64,000 bases of DNA from Clostridiaceae bacterium (GTDB lineage: Bacteria > Bacillota > Clostridia > DSM-8532). Within the stretch, counting starts at the first letter, position 1. Each line of letters begins with the position of its first letter. Below, piece by piece: positions 35,366-43,739 of the stretch. Location of the stretch: positions 24,340 through 88,339 of the forward strand of contig JAAYLX010000042.1 in the NCBI GenBank assembly GCA_012521705.1, in the 5' to 3' direction. The notes under the pieces are model-generated. The model was not told where the DNA came from. It saw only the letters and a list, made by a program, of their open reading frames with translations, and ran no database searches. A program made the translations under genes and the position numbers.

Positions 35366-37971
35366 ATATAATAAATAAACTTACTGTCCGGCAGCTTTTG
35401 TTAAACAGGAAAAGGACCCTTGTGACAATAATTGGTGTCATTATTTCGGTGGCCATGGTTACAGCGGTTGCATCCCTTGTTGTTTCCTCCTTGGATTTGT
35501 TTAAGAGACAATCAATTGCAACCGACGGTGAATGGCATGTCGTATATAAAAATGTTAATAAAGAGCAAGTAGAGGATATTTCCAAACACGAAAACACCAA
35601 AAACCTTATTCTCAGCAGAGATACGGGATATGCATACCTTGAGGGAAGTCGGAATAAAAACAAACCTTACATTTATATAAAAGAATACAACAGCGAAGGG
35701 TTTATTAAATTCCCGGTAGTCCTGAAGGAGGGGCGATTCCCCCAAAACCCTGATGAAATTGTAATATCTGAAGCGATTCTAACAAACGCCAAGGTGGATT
35801 ACAAAGTAGGGGATACTCTAAGCCTTGATATTGGCATCAGGCGTTCTTTAATTGATACTGATATGCAGATGGAACTGAATCAGTACAGTTCATTGGTGCG
35901 CGATTCGGAAGGAATCAAGGAAACCCTTGAAACAGTGCAAACCCGACAGTATAAAATAGTGGGTATTATTGAACGCCCTGTCTGGGAGCCGACCTGGTCA
36001 CCGGGATATACCGCATTGTCATATATTGACCTTGAATTCATGACTCCGGATTCAGGAATTAATGCATCTGTGGTGCTCAAAAAAATAAACGGCAAGTTAT
36101 TTGATGAAGCTGAGAAATTAGCTGAATCCATAGGAGTGGAAAGAGTCGAGTTCAATTATGACCTGTTAAGATATTCCGGTGTAATCAGGGATGAAGAGAT
36201 CCAGGGGACTTTATATAAACTCTCGGCTATAATTATAGGCATTATAATGATTGGGTCGATTTCACTGATTTACAATGCCTTTGCCATCTCTGTTTCTGAA
36301 CGGTCCCGTCATCTGGGAATGATGTCCAGTGTAGGAGCAACCAAAAAGCAGAAGAGAAACTCAGTTTTATTTGAGGGTTTTGCAATAGGTCTTGTCAGCA
36401 TTCCGTTAGGGATTCTGTCAGGTTTTGCGGGAATAGGAATCACGTTTTTCTTTATCAACCCTGTGCTTAAGAGCGCCATGGGAATATCTGAAGGGATGAG
36501 GCTTGTAATAATGCCTTCTTCGATAATTGTTGCGGTAGTGGTTTCTGTTATTACAATTCTGGTTTCAACATATATCCCTGCAAGAAGAGCGTCCAATATC
36601 TCAGCCATAGATGCCATAAGGCAAACCTCTGATATTAAGATTACAAAAAGACAGGTGAGGACGAGCAAGCTGACAAGGATAATCTTTGGAATTGAGGGGG
36701 AACTTGGCCTCAAAAATCTTAAAAGGAACAGGACCAAATACAGGGCGACTGTTTTCTCACTGATTATCAGTATGGTATTATTTTTAACCGTGTCATATTT
36801 TACATCATCCCTGGAAAAGGCCTTTGTCATGACCCGGGATGGAATAAACTTTGATATACAGATTTCAGTAAACACCGATGGAGCTGAAAAAGAAGAAATA
36901 GTTGACCACATTCTAACAATGGACAATATAAGTGAATCTGTCCGGGTTGATTCAATATATCTGTTTGCATGGGTTGATGAAGATTCTGTTGCTGATTTCC
37001 TCAAAAATGATATAGCAGGATTCAAGGATGGAAAGTACCAGTATATGATCAATGTAAACGCGCTTGATGACAAAAATCTTGAAAAATATGCCCAGGTTGC
37101 AGGTATAGATTATGCCACTCTTAAAGATGCTGACAGTTTGAATGCCATAGTTATTGACACTACACAATTCAGGGATTATGGGACAAAGAAGTTTGTGGAA
37201 ACCAAATCAATTAAGACCAGGCCGGGAGAGAAATTGACCCTTGTATACAAAAATGGTGAAACTGAGGAAGAGATAGCCCTTAAAGAGATAGAAATAGCAG
37301 CTCTCACAGATAAACTTCCTATGGGGGTCACGTCCCAGGGAGCAAGTTCGGTTATTAATATTATTGTCTCAAGGGAAACCCTGGACAAAATTGTGAAAGG
37401 TCATGAAATGGCCAAACAGAATCTTGAAACCAGGATTTACGTAAACAGTGACACCCCCATGAAGTTCCAGGAAGACGTTGAATCATACGAGGAAATTATA
37501 GGTGAAGAAAAGTTGCATGCTTTCAATGTCTATTCATACAGGCAGCAGGAACAGCAAATGCTTCTGCTGATGAAGGTTTTTGTATACGGATTTATCACCC
37601 TTATCTCAGCGATATGCACCGCCAACATATTCAATACCATATCCACAAGCATTGCTCTTCGCAAAAGGGAGTTCGCCATGCTGAAATCTGTGGGAATGAC
37701 GCCAAAGAGTTTCAACAGGATGATAAACTATGAAAGCATGTTTTACGGTATAAAGGCACTGCTTTACGGACTTCCCGCAAGCTTCGGGGTCATGTACCTT
37801 ATATATCGCGCCATGGATGACAGTTTCAGCTTTTCCATGGTAATACCCTGGGTTGATGTATTAATAATGGTAGTTGCGGTGTTTGCGATTGTGGGCATGT
37901 CAATGATCTATTCTGGAGCAAAGGTGAGAAGAGAAAATATCATAGATGTGCTGAAGCAGGAGATTATCTGA
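35362..37971 (+). CDS. Large FtsX-like ABC permease
   Basis: Membrane subunit of the exporter or envelope-stress transporter, 869 residues. An N-terminal helix (about residues 17-40) is followed by an extracellular domain of about 230 residues, an FtsX domain of three helices (about 285-420, with SVSERSRHLGMMSSVGATKK as its conserved loop), a further helix near 465, a second extracellular domain of about 260 residues and a C-terminal FtsX domain (SIALRKREFAMLKSVGMTPK). This double-domain shape is that of common Firmicutes FtsX/MacB-like permeases, not the single large loop of BceB. The start overlaps the ATPase stop (ATGA). Likely role: response to antimicrobial peptides or lipoprotein/envelope stress; substrate not known. 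Confidence 0.9.
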   Translation: MNIINKLTVRQLLLNRKRTLVTIIGVIISVAMVTAVASLVVSSLDLFKRQSIATDGEWHVVYKNVNKEQVEDISKHENTKNLILSRDTGYAYLEGSRNKNKPYIYIKEYNSEGFIKFPVVLKEGRFPQNPDEIVISEAILTNAKVDYKVGDTLSLDIGIRRSLIDTDMQMELNQYSSLVRDSEGIKETLETVQTRQYKIVGIIERPVWEPTWSPGYTALSYIDLEFMTPDSGINASVVLKKINGKLFDEAEKLAESIGVERVEFNYDLLRYSGVIRDEEIQGTLYKLSAIIIGIIMIGSISLIYNAFAISVSERSRHLGMMSSVGATKKQKRNSVLFEGFAIGLVSIPLGILSGFAGIGITFFFINPVLKSAMGISEGMRLVIMPSSIIVAVVVSVITILVSTYIPARRASNISAIDAIRQTSDIKITKRQVRTSKLTRIIFGIEGELGLKNLKRNRTKYRATVFSLIISMVLFLTVSYFTSSLEKAFVMTRDGINFDIQISVNTDGAEKEEIVDHILTMDNISESVRVDSIYLFAWVDEDSVADFLKNDIAGFKDGKYQYMINVNALDDKNLEKYAQVAGIDYATLKDADSLNAIVIDTTQFRDYGTKKFVETKSIKTRPGEKLTLVYKNGETEEEIALKEIEIAALTDKLPMGVTSQGASSVINIIVSRETLDKIVKGHEMAKQNLETRIYVNSDTPMKFQEDVESYEEIIGEEKLHAFNVYSYRQQEQQMLLLMKVFVYGFITLISAICTANIFNTISTSIALRKREFAMLKSVGMTPKSFNRMINYESMFYGIKALLYGLPASFGVMYLIYRAMDDSFSFSMVIPWVDVLIMVVAVFAIVGMSMIYSGAKVRRENIIDVLKQEII

Positions 37972-37993
37972 GTTACTGTAGTTTGCAGCTTAG

Positions 37994-38030
37994 TTGAAAA
38001 AAAGAACAGGCTAACCTGTTCTTTTTTCAA
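37994..38030. terminator. Bidirectional terminator between ABC permease and MCP genes
   Basis: Near-perfect 17-base arms TTGAAAAAAAGAACAGG (37994-38010) and CCTGTTCTTTTTTCAA (38015-38030) with a 4-base CTAA loop. A-run on one side and T-run on the other, so it serves both convergent genes. Confidence 0.88.
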
Positions 38031-38031
38031 C

Positions 38032-38826
38032 CTATATAGATGCTTTTTCCAATAGATTTTCTACAGCATTTGTGGCCTCTTTGGAAGCTTCCACTTGTAT
38101 CATTGAATAATCCTTCAGTTTATCAAGTTGCCCGGATATTTTGGATACTTCCTCCGAAAGCAAAGACAGAATCTTGTTTATTTCTTTGGCGTTAGCTTCA
38201 CTGCTGTTCGCTAAGTTCTGAACTTCTCTTGCAACAACCGAAAAGCCTCTGCCCTGTTCCCCTGCGCGGGAAGCTTCTATATTGGCGTTTAATCCTAAGA
38301 TTTTAATCTGCATGGCGATTCTGTTTACATATTGGAGTATTTTATCGCTTTCCATTATGTGCTGGCTTGATTTGTCAGCGATTTCCAATAGTTTGTTGCT
38401 TATTTCGTGAACATTATCGATACTGTTGTTAATTCTCTCAAGATGTCCCTGGACTGTAGCAGAAGCTTCTTTTATAGCGGCAATCTGGTAATTAAGTTTA
38501 TCCAGCGTCTGGTTGTTTTGCTCAACCAATGTCATGAACAGCTTTGCTCCTTTGGAACTCATTAATTCGCATTTATCCTTATACATTTGTGCCAGTTCCT
38601 CTGAAACAGCGGTTACTCCAGTAGCTTCTATGATCAAATCAGGTTGTACTTTTTCTATCGCGGCCAATGAGTCGCCGTACCTGATGCCAAGTTCTTTTGC
38701 CAGAGCTATACCCGGTGCATTGAAATTTCTGTCAATTACAATAGCTACATTAACATCTGATATGCTGGAAAGAAGTTTAATGATTTTGGTACCACCTGTT
38801 CCGGCACCGACTATCGCAATATTCAA
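38032..38826 (-). CDS. Soluble methyl-accepting signalling protein fused to a Rossmann domain
   Basis: Predicted cytoplasmic chemoreceptor-like protein, 264 residues, without membrane helices. Residues 1-95 form a nucleotide-binding fold: GAGTGGTKIIKLL at 7-19, then VAIVIDRN, IRYGDSLAAIEKVQPDLIIEATG, similar to the N-terminal NAD(P)-binding domain of dihydrodipicolinate reductase or aspartate dehydrogenase. Residues 105-264 are coiled coil with the highly conserved MCP tip ASRAGEQGRGFSVVAREVQN. The methyl-accepting region is short. This suggests a soluble receptor that senses nucleotide or redox state and signals through CheA/CheW, but ligand binding is inference. Minus strand, sharing a terminator with the convergent ABC operon. 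The start codon is preceded by AAGGGGGAAT. Confidence 0.85.
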   Translation of the reverse strand: MNIAIVGAGTGGTKIIKLLSSISDVNVAIVIDRNFNAPGIALAKELGIRYGDSLAAIEKVQPDLIIEATGVTAVSEELAQMYKDKCELMSSKGAKLFMTLVEQNNQTLDKLNYQIAAIKEASATVQGHLERINNSIDNVHEISNKLLEIADKSSQHIMESDKILQYVNRIAMQIKILGLNANIEASRAGEQGRGFSVVAREVQNLANSSEANAKEINKILSLLSEEVSKISGQLDKLKDYSMIQVEASKEATNAVENLLEKASI

Positions 38827-39044
38827 CTAAATTCCCCCTTCTTTTTATATAGTACATTTATTTTAGCACAAAGAAAAGGAAAAAAATATTAATTCAGTAT
38901 TAAAAATTGTAAGAAATTTATGAAATTTGATGAAAATAAATCAAATAGACAAATCAGAATTTTTGTAAAAAATAAAAACCACACGCCTTTTTGTTCGTCT
39001 GATAATATGAAAGACTTAATTTTAATTTTTTGGAGGTATGAAGA

Positions 39045-39950
39045 ATGAACAAGAGAAAACTGTTTATCGCAATTATCGCAACTTTGGTTCTGTGCCTGAC
39101 GGCATCAGTTTTTGCAAATACAGCCATTAAGCTGTATCTGAATGGTGAAGAAATTAAGACAGATGTTGAACCCGTGCTGGTCAATAATAGAGTTTTAGTG
39201 CCAATAAGAGTAATTTCCGAGGCGTTGGGAATGAATGTTACCTGGGATAATAATTCCGTGTATATCGAATCAAAGGATGATGGTGATGTGAACGAGGCAA
39301 AGGACAATGGCGACAAGATGAGAATTGAGCTTCTTGAACAGGCTTTGGCTCCGAAAGATGCAAGTTCCGCTGCCGAAAAATATGCTGAAGGCGTAAAAAC
39401 CAGAAATGGCGCCCTGCAATTTGCCGTCATGTCTTCGGCGCTGAGAGAGGAGAAATATTCCTTTTTTGCAGAACTGAACTGGGTTACAGGAACATCAAGC
39501 CCGTGGATAGAAAGTTTTACAATTAATGAAGTAGCCAAAACTGATGACAGTTTCAGATTTAAAATTGAATACACCTATACCGACTCAACCGGTTCAAAGT
39601 TCACTGAGAAGGAATTTATCACAGTTAAGAACTTCGAGGGAGTATGGTTGGTTTCATCCATTGAGAGACTGGATGTAAAGGGTATCATTACTAAAGTTAA
39701 TAAAGATGAAAAAGGTGAATTGGTCAGTGTCTTTGTGGAAGACAAGGCCGGAAAAGGCGAAGGAACTTACAAAGAGGCCACCGTTATTATTGGAGAGAAC
39801 ACAAAGATATATAAAGGATATACAGATGAAGAGCTCGATAAAAACGTGTTGATGAAAGGACAAACAATAGAAGCAACATTTACCGATGATCCTATGATTA
39901 TGATTTATCCGCCTCAAGCTACCGCAAGAATTATTCGGGTGGTTGAGTAA
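39045..39950 (+). CDS. Secreted protein with copper amine oxidase N-like (stalk) domain
   Basis: Predicted secreted or wall-attached protein, 301 residues. Signal peptide of about 25 residues (LFIAIIATLVLCLTASVFA). Next is a copper amine oxidase-like N-terminal domain (about 28-75), with the hallmark VLVNNRVLVPIRVISEALG and V-x-W-D-N-N pattern, widespread on clostridial surface proteins and not itself an oxidase. Residues 90-200 resemble a small NTF2/DUF4878-like domain (alpha plus beta, WVTGTSSPWIESFTI) and the C-terminal 90 residues are a beta-rich domain (VIIGENTKIYKGYTDEEL). GGAGG before the ATG. The next gene, alkaline phosphatase, has its own start region but a similar domain at its C-terminus. 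Confidence 0.75.
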   Translation: MNKRKLFIAIIATLVLCLTASVFANTAIKLYLNGEEIKTDVEPVLVNNRVLVPIRVISEALGMNVTWDNNSVYIESKDDGDVNEAKDNGDKMRIELLEQALAPKDASSAAEKYAEGVKTRNGALQFAVMSSALREEKYSFFAELNWVTGTSSPWIESFTINEVAKTDDSFRFKIEYTYTDSTGSKFTEKEFITVKNFEGVWLVSSIERLDVKGIITKVNKDEKGELVSVFVEDKAGKGEGTYKEATVIIGENTKIYKGYTDEELDKNVLMKGQTIEATFTDDPMIMIYPPQATARIIRVVE

Positions 39951-39994
39951 TGAGATAAACAACCGGAATACAGACTTCTCATGGATTTCAACCT

Positions 39995-40032
39995 GCCGGC
40001 TGCCGAATCATTTGGCAGTCGGCTTTTTTATT
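39995..40032 (+). terminator. Strong terminator after the stalk-domain protein gene
   Basis: Arms GCCGGCTGCCGA and TTGGCAGTCGGC around a 5-base loop, followed by TTTTTTATTT. A second small hairpin (TACAGGAA/TTCCTGTA, about 40083-40108) lies in the gap before the alkaline phosphatase. Confidence 0.85.
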
Positions 40033-40225
40033 TGTGGGATACATACTTACAATACTGATTTTAGCTGAAAATATACTTACATTACAGGAAATATTATACT
40101 TCCTGTAAGGCGCATCGGATATATATTTATGGAATAATTAACATATATTTGGAATATATTGTACATTCGGTTAATACTATCTACTGGATTATTTTATTAC
40201 ATAAGAACTGAGAGGAGTGTTATAA

Positions 40226-41860
40226 TTGAGAATCAAGAAATTTCTGCTTGGTTTGTTGATTCTTGCAATCATTGCAACTATGGCGACTCCTGTATGGGCT
40301 GCTCCAATTGAAGACATAGTTATAGAAAAACCGGTCAAAAACGTAATAATTCTGATACCTGACGGGACAAGCCTTGAGGTTGCCACCCTGTCCCGCTGGT
40401 ATAACGGAGGCAAGAAACACAATATTGATGACCTTGCCTGCGGTTTGATAAGGACTTATTCATGCGATGCTCCCATTGCTGATTCAGCCCCTTCCAGCAC
40501 AGCCATGTCTACAGGACATAAATCTTCCACAGGATTTGTTGCGACTCTTCCCGATGCAAACACCATGCCGGGTCTGGAACCTCTTGATCCTTCAAGAAGA
40601 CGGGCTCCGGTAGCTACTATTCTGGAAGCTGCCCAACTTGCCGGCAAAGCTACAGGTGTAGTTGCGACCTGTGAAATAATGCATGCCACACCCGCTGATT
40701 TCACCGCCCACAGCTCCAACCGCAGCGATTATGATACCCTTTCAATGCAGCAGGTATATCAGGAAGTGGACGTATTCCTGGCCGGCGGTAAGAAGTTCTT
40801 TACCCCGGAAGGGCGTAAAGACGGTAACGATTTACTTGCAGTAATAAAGGAAAATTATCAGATAGTTGAGAATACTGCTCAAATGCATGAAGTAAAATCG
40901 GGCAAAGTATGGGGACTTTTTGCAGAAACCGCCATGGCATACGATTTTGACAGAGATCCCGTGAAGGAGCCTTCTCTTGCAGAAATGACTCAAAAGGCCA
41001 TCGAAATATTGTCCCAGGACGAAGACGGCTTCTTCCTCATGGTAGAGGGAAGCAAAATAGACTGGGCAGCCCATGCCAATGATCCTATTGGTATGATTTC
41101 CGACTATCTGGCATTTGATAAAGCAGTAGGAGTTGCCCTTGATTTCGCTAAGAAAGACGGCAATACTGTTGTAATCTCTGCCGCAGATCATGGCAACAGC
41201 GGTCTTTCCATCGGAAGTGAGTGGACTAACAGTGATTACGATGTAGTACCTCTTTCGGATTTCATTGACCCTCTCAAGAGAGCCAAATTAACAGGCGAAG
41301 GTATTGAAAAAGCTCTAAATGAAGACCGCAGCAACATAGTTGAAGTTATGGCACAGTACTATGGCATTACTGACCTCAGTGAAGAAGAAATTAACGCCAT
41401 AAAAGAAGCCGCCGCCGGAAAGATGAATTATGTAGTTGGTCCAATGATAGGAAAGAGGGCCAAATTAGGATTTACCACAATTGGACACACCGGTGATGAC
41501 GTTCCTCTGTATGTCTATGTTCCCGAGGGAATTGACATACTGAGCGGTACTGTTGAAAACACTGATATCGCCCGTTACATGGAAAAACTGCTTGGCTTAA
41601 ATCTTGAGGAAACCACAAAGAAGCTCTTTGTACCCGCAAGAAAAGCATTCGAGGCAAAGGGCGCCACAGTAAGCTTTGACACCTCCGATCCCAAAAACCC
41701 CGTATTTGTTGCCGTCAAAGGCGATATTGAAATCAGAATTCCTGTAAATACCAATAAGGCTTTCGTGAACGGCGTTGAACACAAGCTTGACGGTGTTGCC
41801 GTGTTTGACGGAATAGGTACAAACTATGTTCCTCAGAGCGCAATAGATTTGATGCAATAA
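40226..41860 (+). CDS. Secreted alkaline phosphatase with C-terminal stalk-like segment
   Basis: Exported phosphomonoesterase, 544 residues, for scavenging phosphate. The signal peptide ends near AAP (residue about 26). Metal and active-site features: VIILIPDGTS (first Asp ligand), DSAPSSTAMSTGHKSSTG with the nucleophilic Ser, DGFFLMVEGSKIDWAAHAND, VVISAADHGNSG and TTIGHTGDDVPLYVYVPE. The last 60 residues (IRIPVNTNKAFVNGVEHKLD, TNYVPQSAIDLM) look like half of a copper amine oxidase N-like surface domain, as in the preceding protein. The start is TTG at 40226 with GAGAGGAGTG upstream. No Pho box could be identified with confidence. Confidence 0.92.
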   Translation: MRIKKFLLGLLILAIIATMATPVWAAPIEDIVIEKPVKNVIILIPDGTSLEVATLSRWYNGGKKHNIDDLACGLIRTYSCDAPIADSAPSSTAMSTGHKSSTGFVATLPDANTMPGLEPLDPSRRRAPVATILEAAQLAGKATGVVATCEIMHATPADFTAHSSNRSDYDTLSMQQVYQEVDVFLAGGKKFFTPEGRKDGNDLLAVIKENYQIVENTAQMHEVKSGKVWGLFAETAMAYDFDRDPVKEPSLAEMTQKAIEILSQDEDGFFLMVEGSKIDWAAHANDPIGMISDYLAFDKAVGVALDFAKKDGNTVVISAADHGNSGLSIGSEWTNSDYDVVPLSDFIDPLKRAKLTGEGIEKALNEDRSNIVEVMAQYYGITDLSEEEINAIKEAAAGKMNYVVGPMIGKRAKLGFTTIGHTGDDVPLYVYVPEGIDILSGTVENTDIARYMEKLLGLNLEETTKKLFVPARKAFEAKGATVSFDTSDPKNPVFVAVKGDIEIRIPVNTNKAFVNGVEHKLDGVAVFDGIGTNYVPQSAIDLMQ

Positions 41861-41889
41861 ACGGTATTGCTTTAATTGACAACATGGTA

Positions 41890-42016
41890 GAAATATGAAA
41901 TAATATCCTGAAAGTGAGTATGTTTAAGCCGTAGTGCGAGCAACATAGGGATAATTTCTATCCTACACGCAGTTTAACCTGCGGAGTCACTTAAAAGTGA
42001 TTCCGCGGGTTTTTTA
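41890..42016 (+). ncRNA. Structured leader-like or 3' RNA element ending in a terminator
   Basis: Intergenic stretch with several pairing elements: TAGGGATA/TATCCTA hairpin (about 41946-41964) and a strong terminal hairpin, 16-base arms ACCTGCGGAGTCACTT and AAGTGATTCCGCGGGT (41977-42010), followed by TTTTTT. An upstream A/G-rich single-stranded-looking part (GAAAGTGAGTATG, AGCCGTAGTGCGAGCAACA) gives it the look of a riboswitch aptamer plus terminator for the acetyltransferase gene, but I cannot assign it to a known class. It may simply be the terminator of the phosphatase gene. Confidence 0.45.
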
Positions 42017-42094
42017 TATGGTGCAAACATCAAGGTTTTATGTAAAAGTCATTTTTTGAAGGGTCAAGGTAATCAATATTCGGGAGGTAATATT

Positions 42095-42610
42095 ATGATT
42101 GAGAATTTGACAATAAGGCCCATCCGTGTTGAAGATGCCGCAGCCATAAATGCAATGAGAAGGATGGACGGCGTCAGAGAGAATACTCTCGGCCTTTTCA
42201 GTGAGAGGGTTGACAGGTCTGAACAATACATCAGAGGATTGACTGAAAATGATTTTCAGCTTGTTGCCGAGATAGAGGAAAACGGCGAAAAGAAAGTTAT
42301 TGGAACTGTTGGACTGAATGTTTACAGAAACCCGAGAATGAGGCATTCTGCATCCATGGGTATACTTGTTCATGCCGATTATCAGGGAAGGGGAATTGGA
42401 AAGGCTCTGATGAGTAAAATACTTGATCTTGCTGATAACTGGCTCATGCTTGTCAGGGTTGAGCTAACTGTATTCACCGACAATGAAAGAGCGATAGAGT
42501 TATATAAATCATTCGGCTTCGTAACAGAAGGCGTCAAAAAATATGCAGCCATCAGAAATGGCGAGTATGCTGATGAATATATTATGGCAAGATATAGAAT
42601 CAGGGAATGA
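42095..42610 (+). CDS. GNAT family N-acetyltransferase
   Basis: Cytoplasmic acyltransferase, 171 residues. The acetyl-CoA binding motif A is GILVHADYQGRGIGKALMSK (about residues 88-107, with the Q/R-x-x-G-x-G/A core QGRGIG), followed by the motif B stretch ELYKSFGFVTEGVKKYAAIR. The combination NERAIELYKSFGF and the ending IMARYRI is close to RimJ/SpeG-like or YhhY-type acetyltransferases. ATG 42095 follows GGGAGGTAAT; an ATG 39 bp upstream lies within the preceding structured region. The acceptor molecule is not known. Confidence 0.88.
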   Translation: MIENLTIRPIRVEDAAAINAMRRMDGVRENTLGLFSERVDRSEQYIRGLTENDFQLVAEIEENGEKKVIGTVGLNVYRNPRMRHSASMGILVHADYQGRGIGKALMSKILDLADNWLMLVRVELTVFTDNERAIELYKSFGFVTEGVKKYAAIRNGEYADEYIMARYRIRE

Positions 42611-42729
42611 TTTAATAATCAGACCAAAATGGTATAATTGTCTATAAATAAAGTAAGCTTTATGGGAATTATTCGATAAGGACAGGAAATTATAACAGCC
42701 TGTTGGATGTATTGAAAGGGGTAAATGTG

Positions 42730-43254
42730 ATGACATTCAATGAAATTGCCCAAAAAAGATATTCACTGAGAAACTTTGATAAAAGGCCGGTTGAAAAAGA
42801 AAAGCTCATGCAGATACTGGAGGCGGCAAGACTTGCTCCTTCGGCAGTGAATTTTCAACCGTATCATTTTATTGTCGCTACCGAAGAAGAGGTAAAAAAG
42901 CGAATCATAGAAAGCTATCCCCGGGAATGGATTAATAATGCGCCGGTTATTATTGTAGCCTGCGGTGATCATTCAGCTTCCTGGAAGAGAAAAGACGGCA
43001 AGGATCACTGTGATGTGGATGTGGCAATTGCAGTGGAGCATCTGGCGCTTGCTGCAGCGGATCTTGGACTTGGCACATGCTGGGTATGTGCCTTTGACGC
43101 GGAAAAATGCCATGAGGCTTTGAACCTGCCTGATAATTTGGAGGTTGTAGCCTTGCTTCCCCTGGGCTATCCGGCAGAAGGAAGTACTGTTCCTGAAAAA
43201 CGAAGGAAGAGCCTGGATGAAATTGTGAGCTGGAACGGCTATGATTCAAAGTGA
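42730..43254 (+). CDS. Nitroreductase family flavoprotein
   Basis: FMN-dependent NAD(P)H oxidoreductase of 174 residues, a short member of the nitroreductase superfamily. FMN-contact elements: AQKRYSLRNFDKRPVEKEKL (residues about 7-26, with the R-Y-S-x-R FMN phosphate site), APSAVNFQPYHFIV (about 40-53) and LGLGTCWVCAFDAEKCHEAL. The C-terminal LLPLGYPAEGS is usual. ATG 42730 with GAAAGGGG upstream. The natural substrate is unknown; in anaerobes such proteins often reduce quinones, nitro compounds or flavins. Confidence 0.9.
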   Translation: MTFNEIAQKRYSLRNFDKRPVEKEKLMQILEAARLAPSAVNFQPYHFIVATEEEVKKRIIESYPREWINNAPVIIVACGDHSASWKRKDGKDHCDVDVAIAVEHLALAAADLGLGTCWVCAFDAEKCHEALNLPDNLEVVALLPLGYPAEGSTVPEKRRKSLDEIVSWNGYDSK

Positions 43255-43307
43255 TGAAGCTGTTTACGCAGCTATTAATCAGATTTAAAGTATACAAATA
43301 TTTTTTA

Positions 43308-43336
43308 TTGACTCATGGCAATTACTATGGTAAAAT
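43308..43336 (+). promoter_or_regulatory. Promoter of the Trp T-box/trpB transcript
   Basis: TTGACT at 43308-43313 and TAAAAT at 43331-43336 with a 17-base spacer, immediately before the T-box leader. Confidence 0.7.
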
Positions 43337-43349
43337 ACTTCCAATTATA

Positions 43350-43617
43350 TAATCCAAACCGTTGACCGAGAGTAGTAGCAGTAAATCTGTGATCCAAAGA
43401 GAGCCGCAGGTGGTGGGATTGCGGTGGTTGCAATTATTGTGAATGGACTCGGGAGGGTCGGGCAGAAATTATTATTAAAGTATGCAGACCGGGAACTTCA
43501 CCCGTTATCAAGGAAGCATGTATGTTGGTACATGGAAAATGAGAGGCACTTATGTGCAAATTAGGTGGCAACGCAGAGATTCAGGTCTTTGTCCTAAACA
43601 GGGCAAAGACCTTTTTG
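43350..43617 (+). ncRNA. T-box riboswitch, probable tryptophan specifier
   Basis: Leader RNA that senses uncharged tRNA. The T-box core TTAGGTGGCAACGCAG (43561-43576) pairs with the tRNA acceptor end in the antiterminator. It is followed by the terminator stem AGGTCTTTG/CAAAGACCT (43583-43612) and a T-run. A GTGAA-TGG-ACTCGG stretch at about 43439-43452 has the layout of a specifier loop with codon TGG (43444-43446, Trp), in agreement with the trpB-type gene downstream. The specifier position is read by eye; the codon choice rests on both sequence and gene context. The remaining 120 bp before the gene show nothing more. Confidence 0.8.
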
Positions 43618-43739
43618 TATATCTGAAAGTTTTATGTTTATTGCATAGAGGCATCCTGAGGACCGATACCATGGCGTTCTGAATCTAAGATTATTTTGGG
43701 CTTGTTTAATAAATTTTGATATAGAAAGGGATGAGAAAT

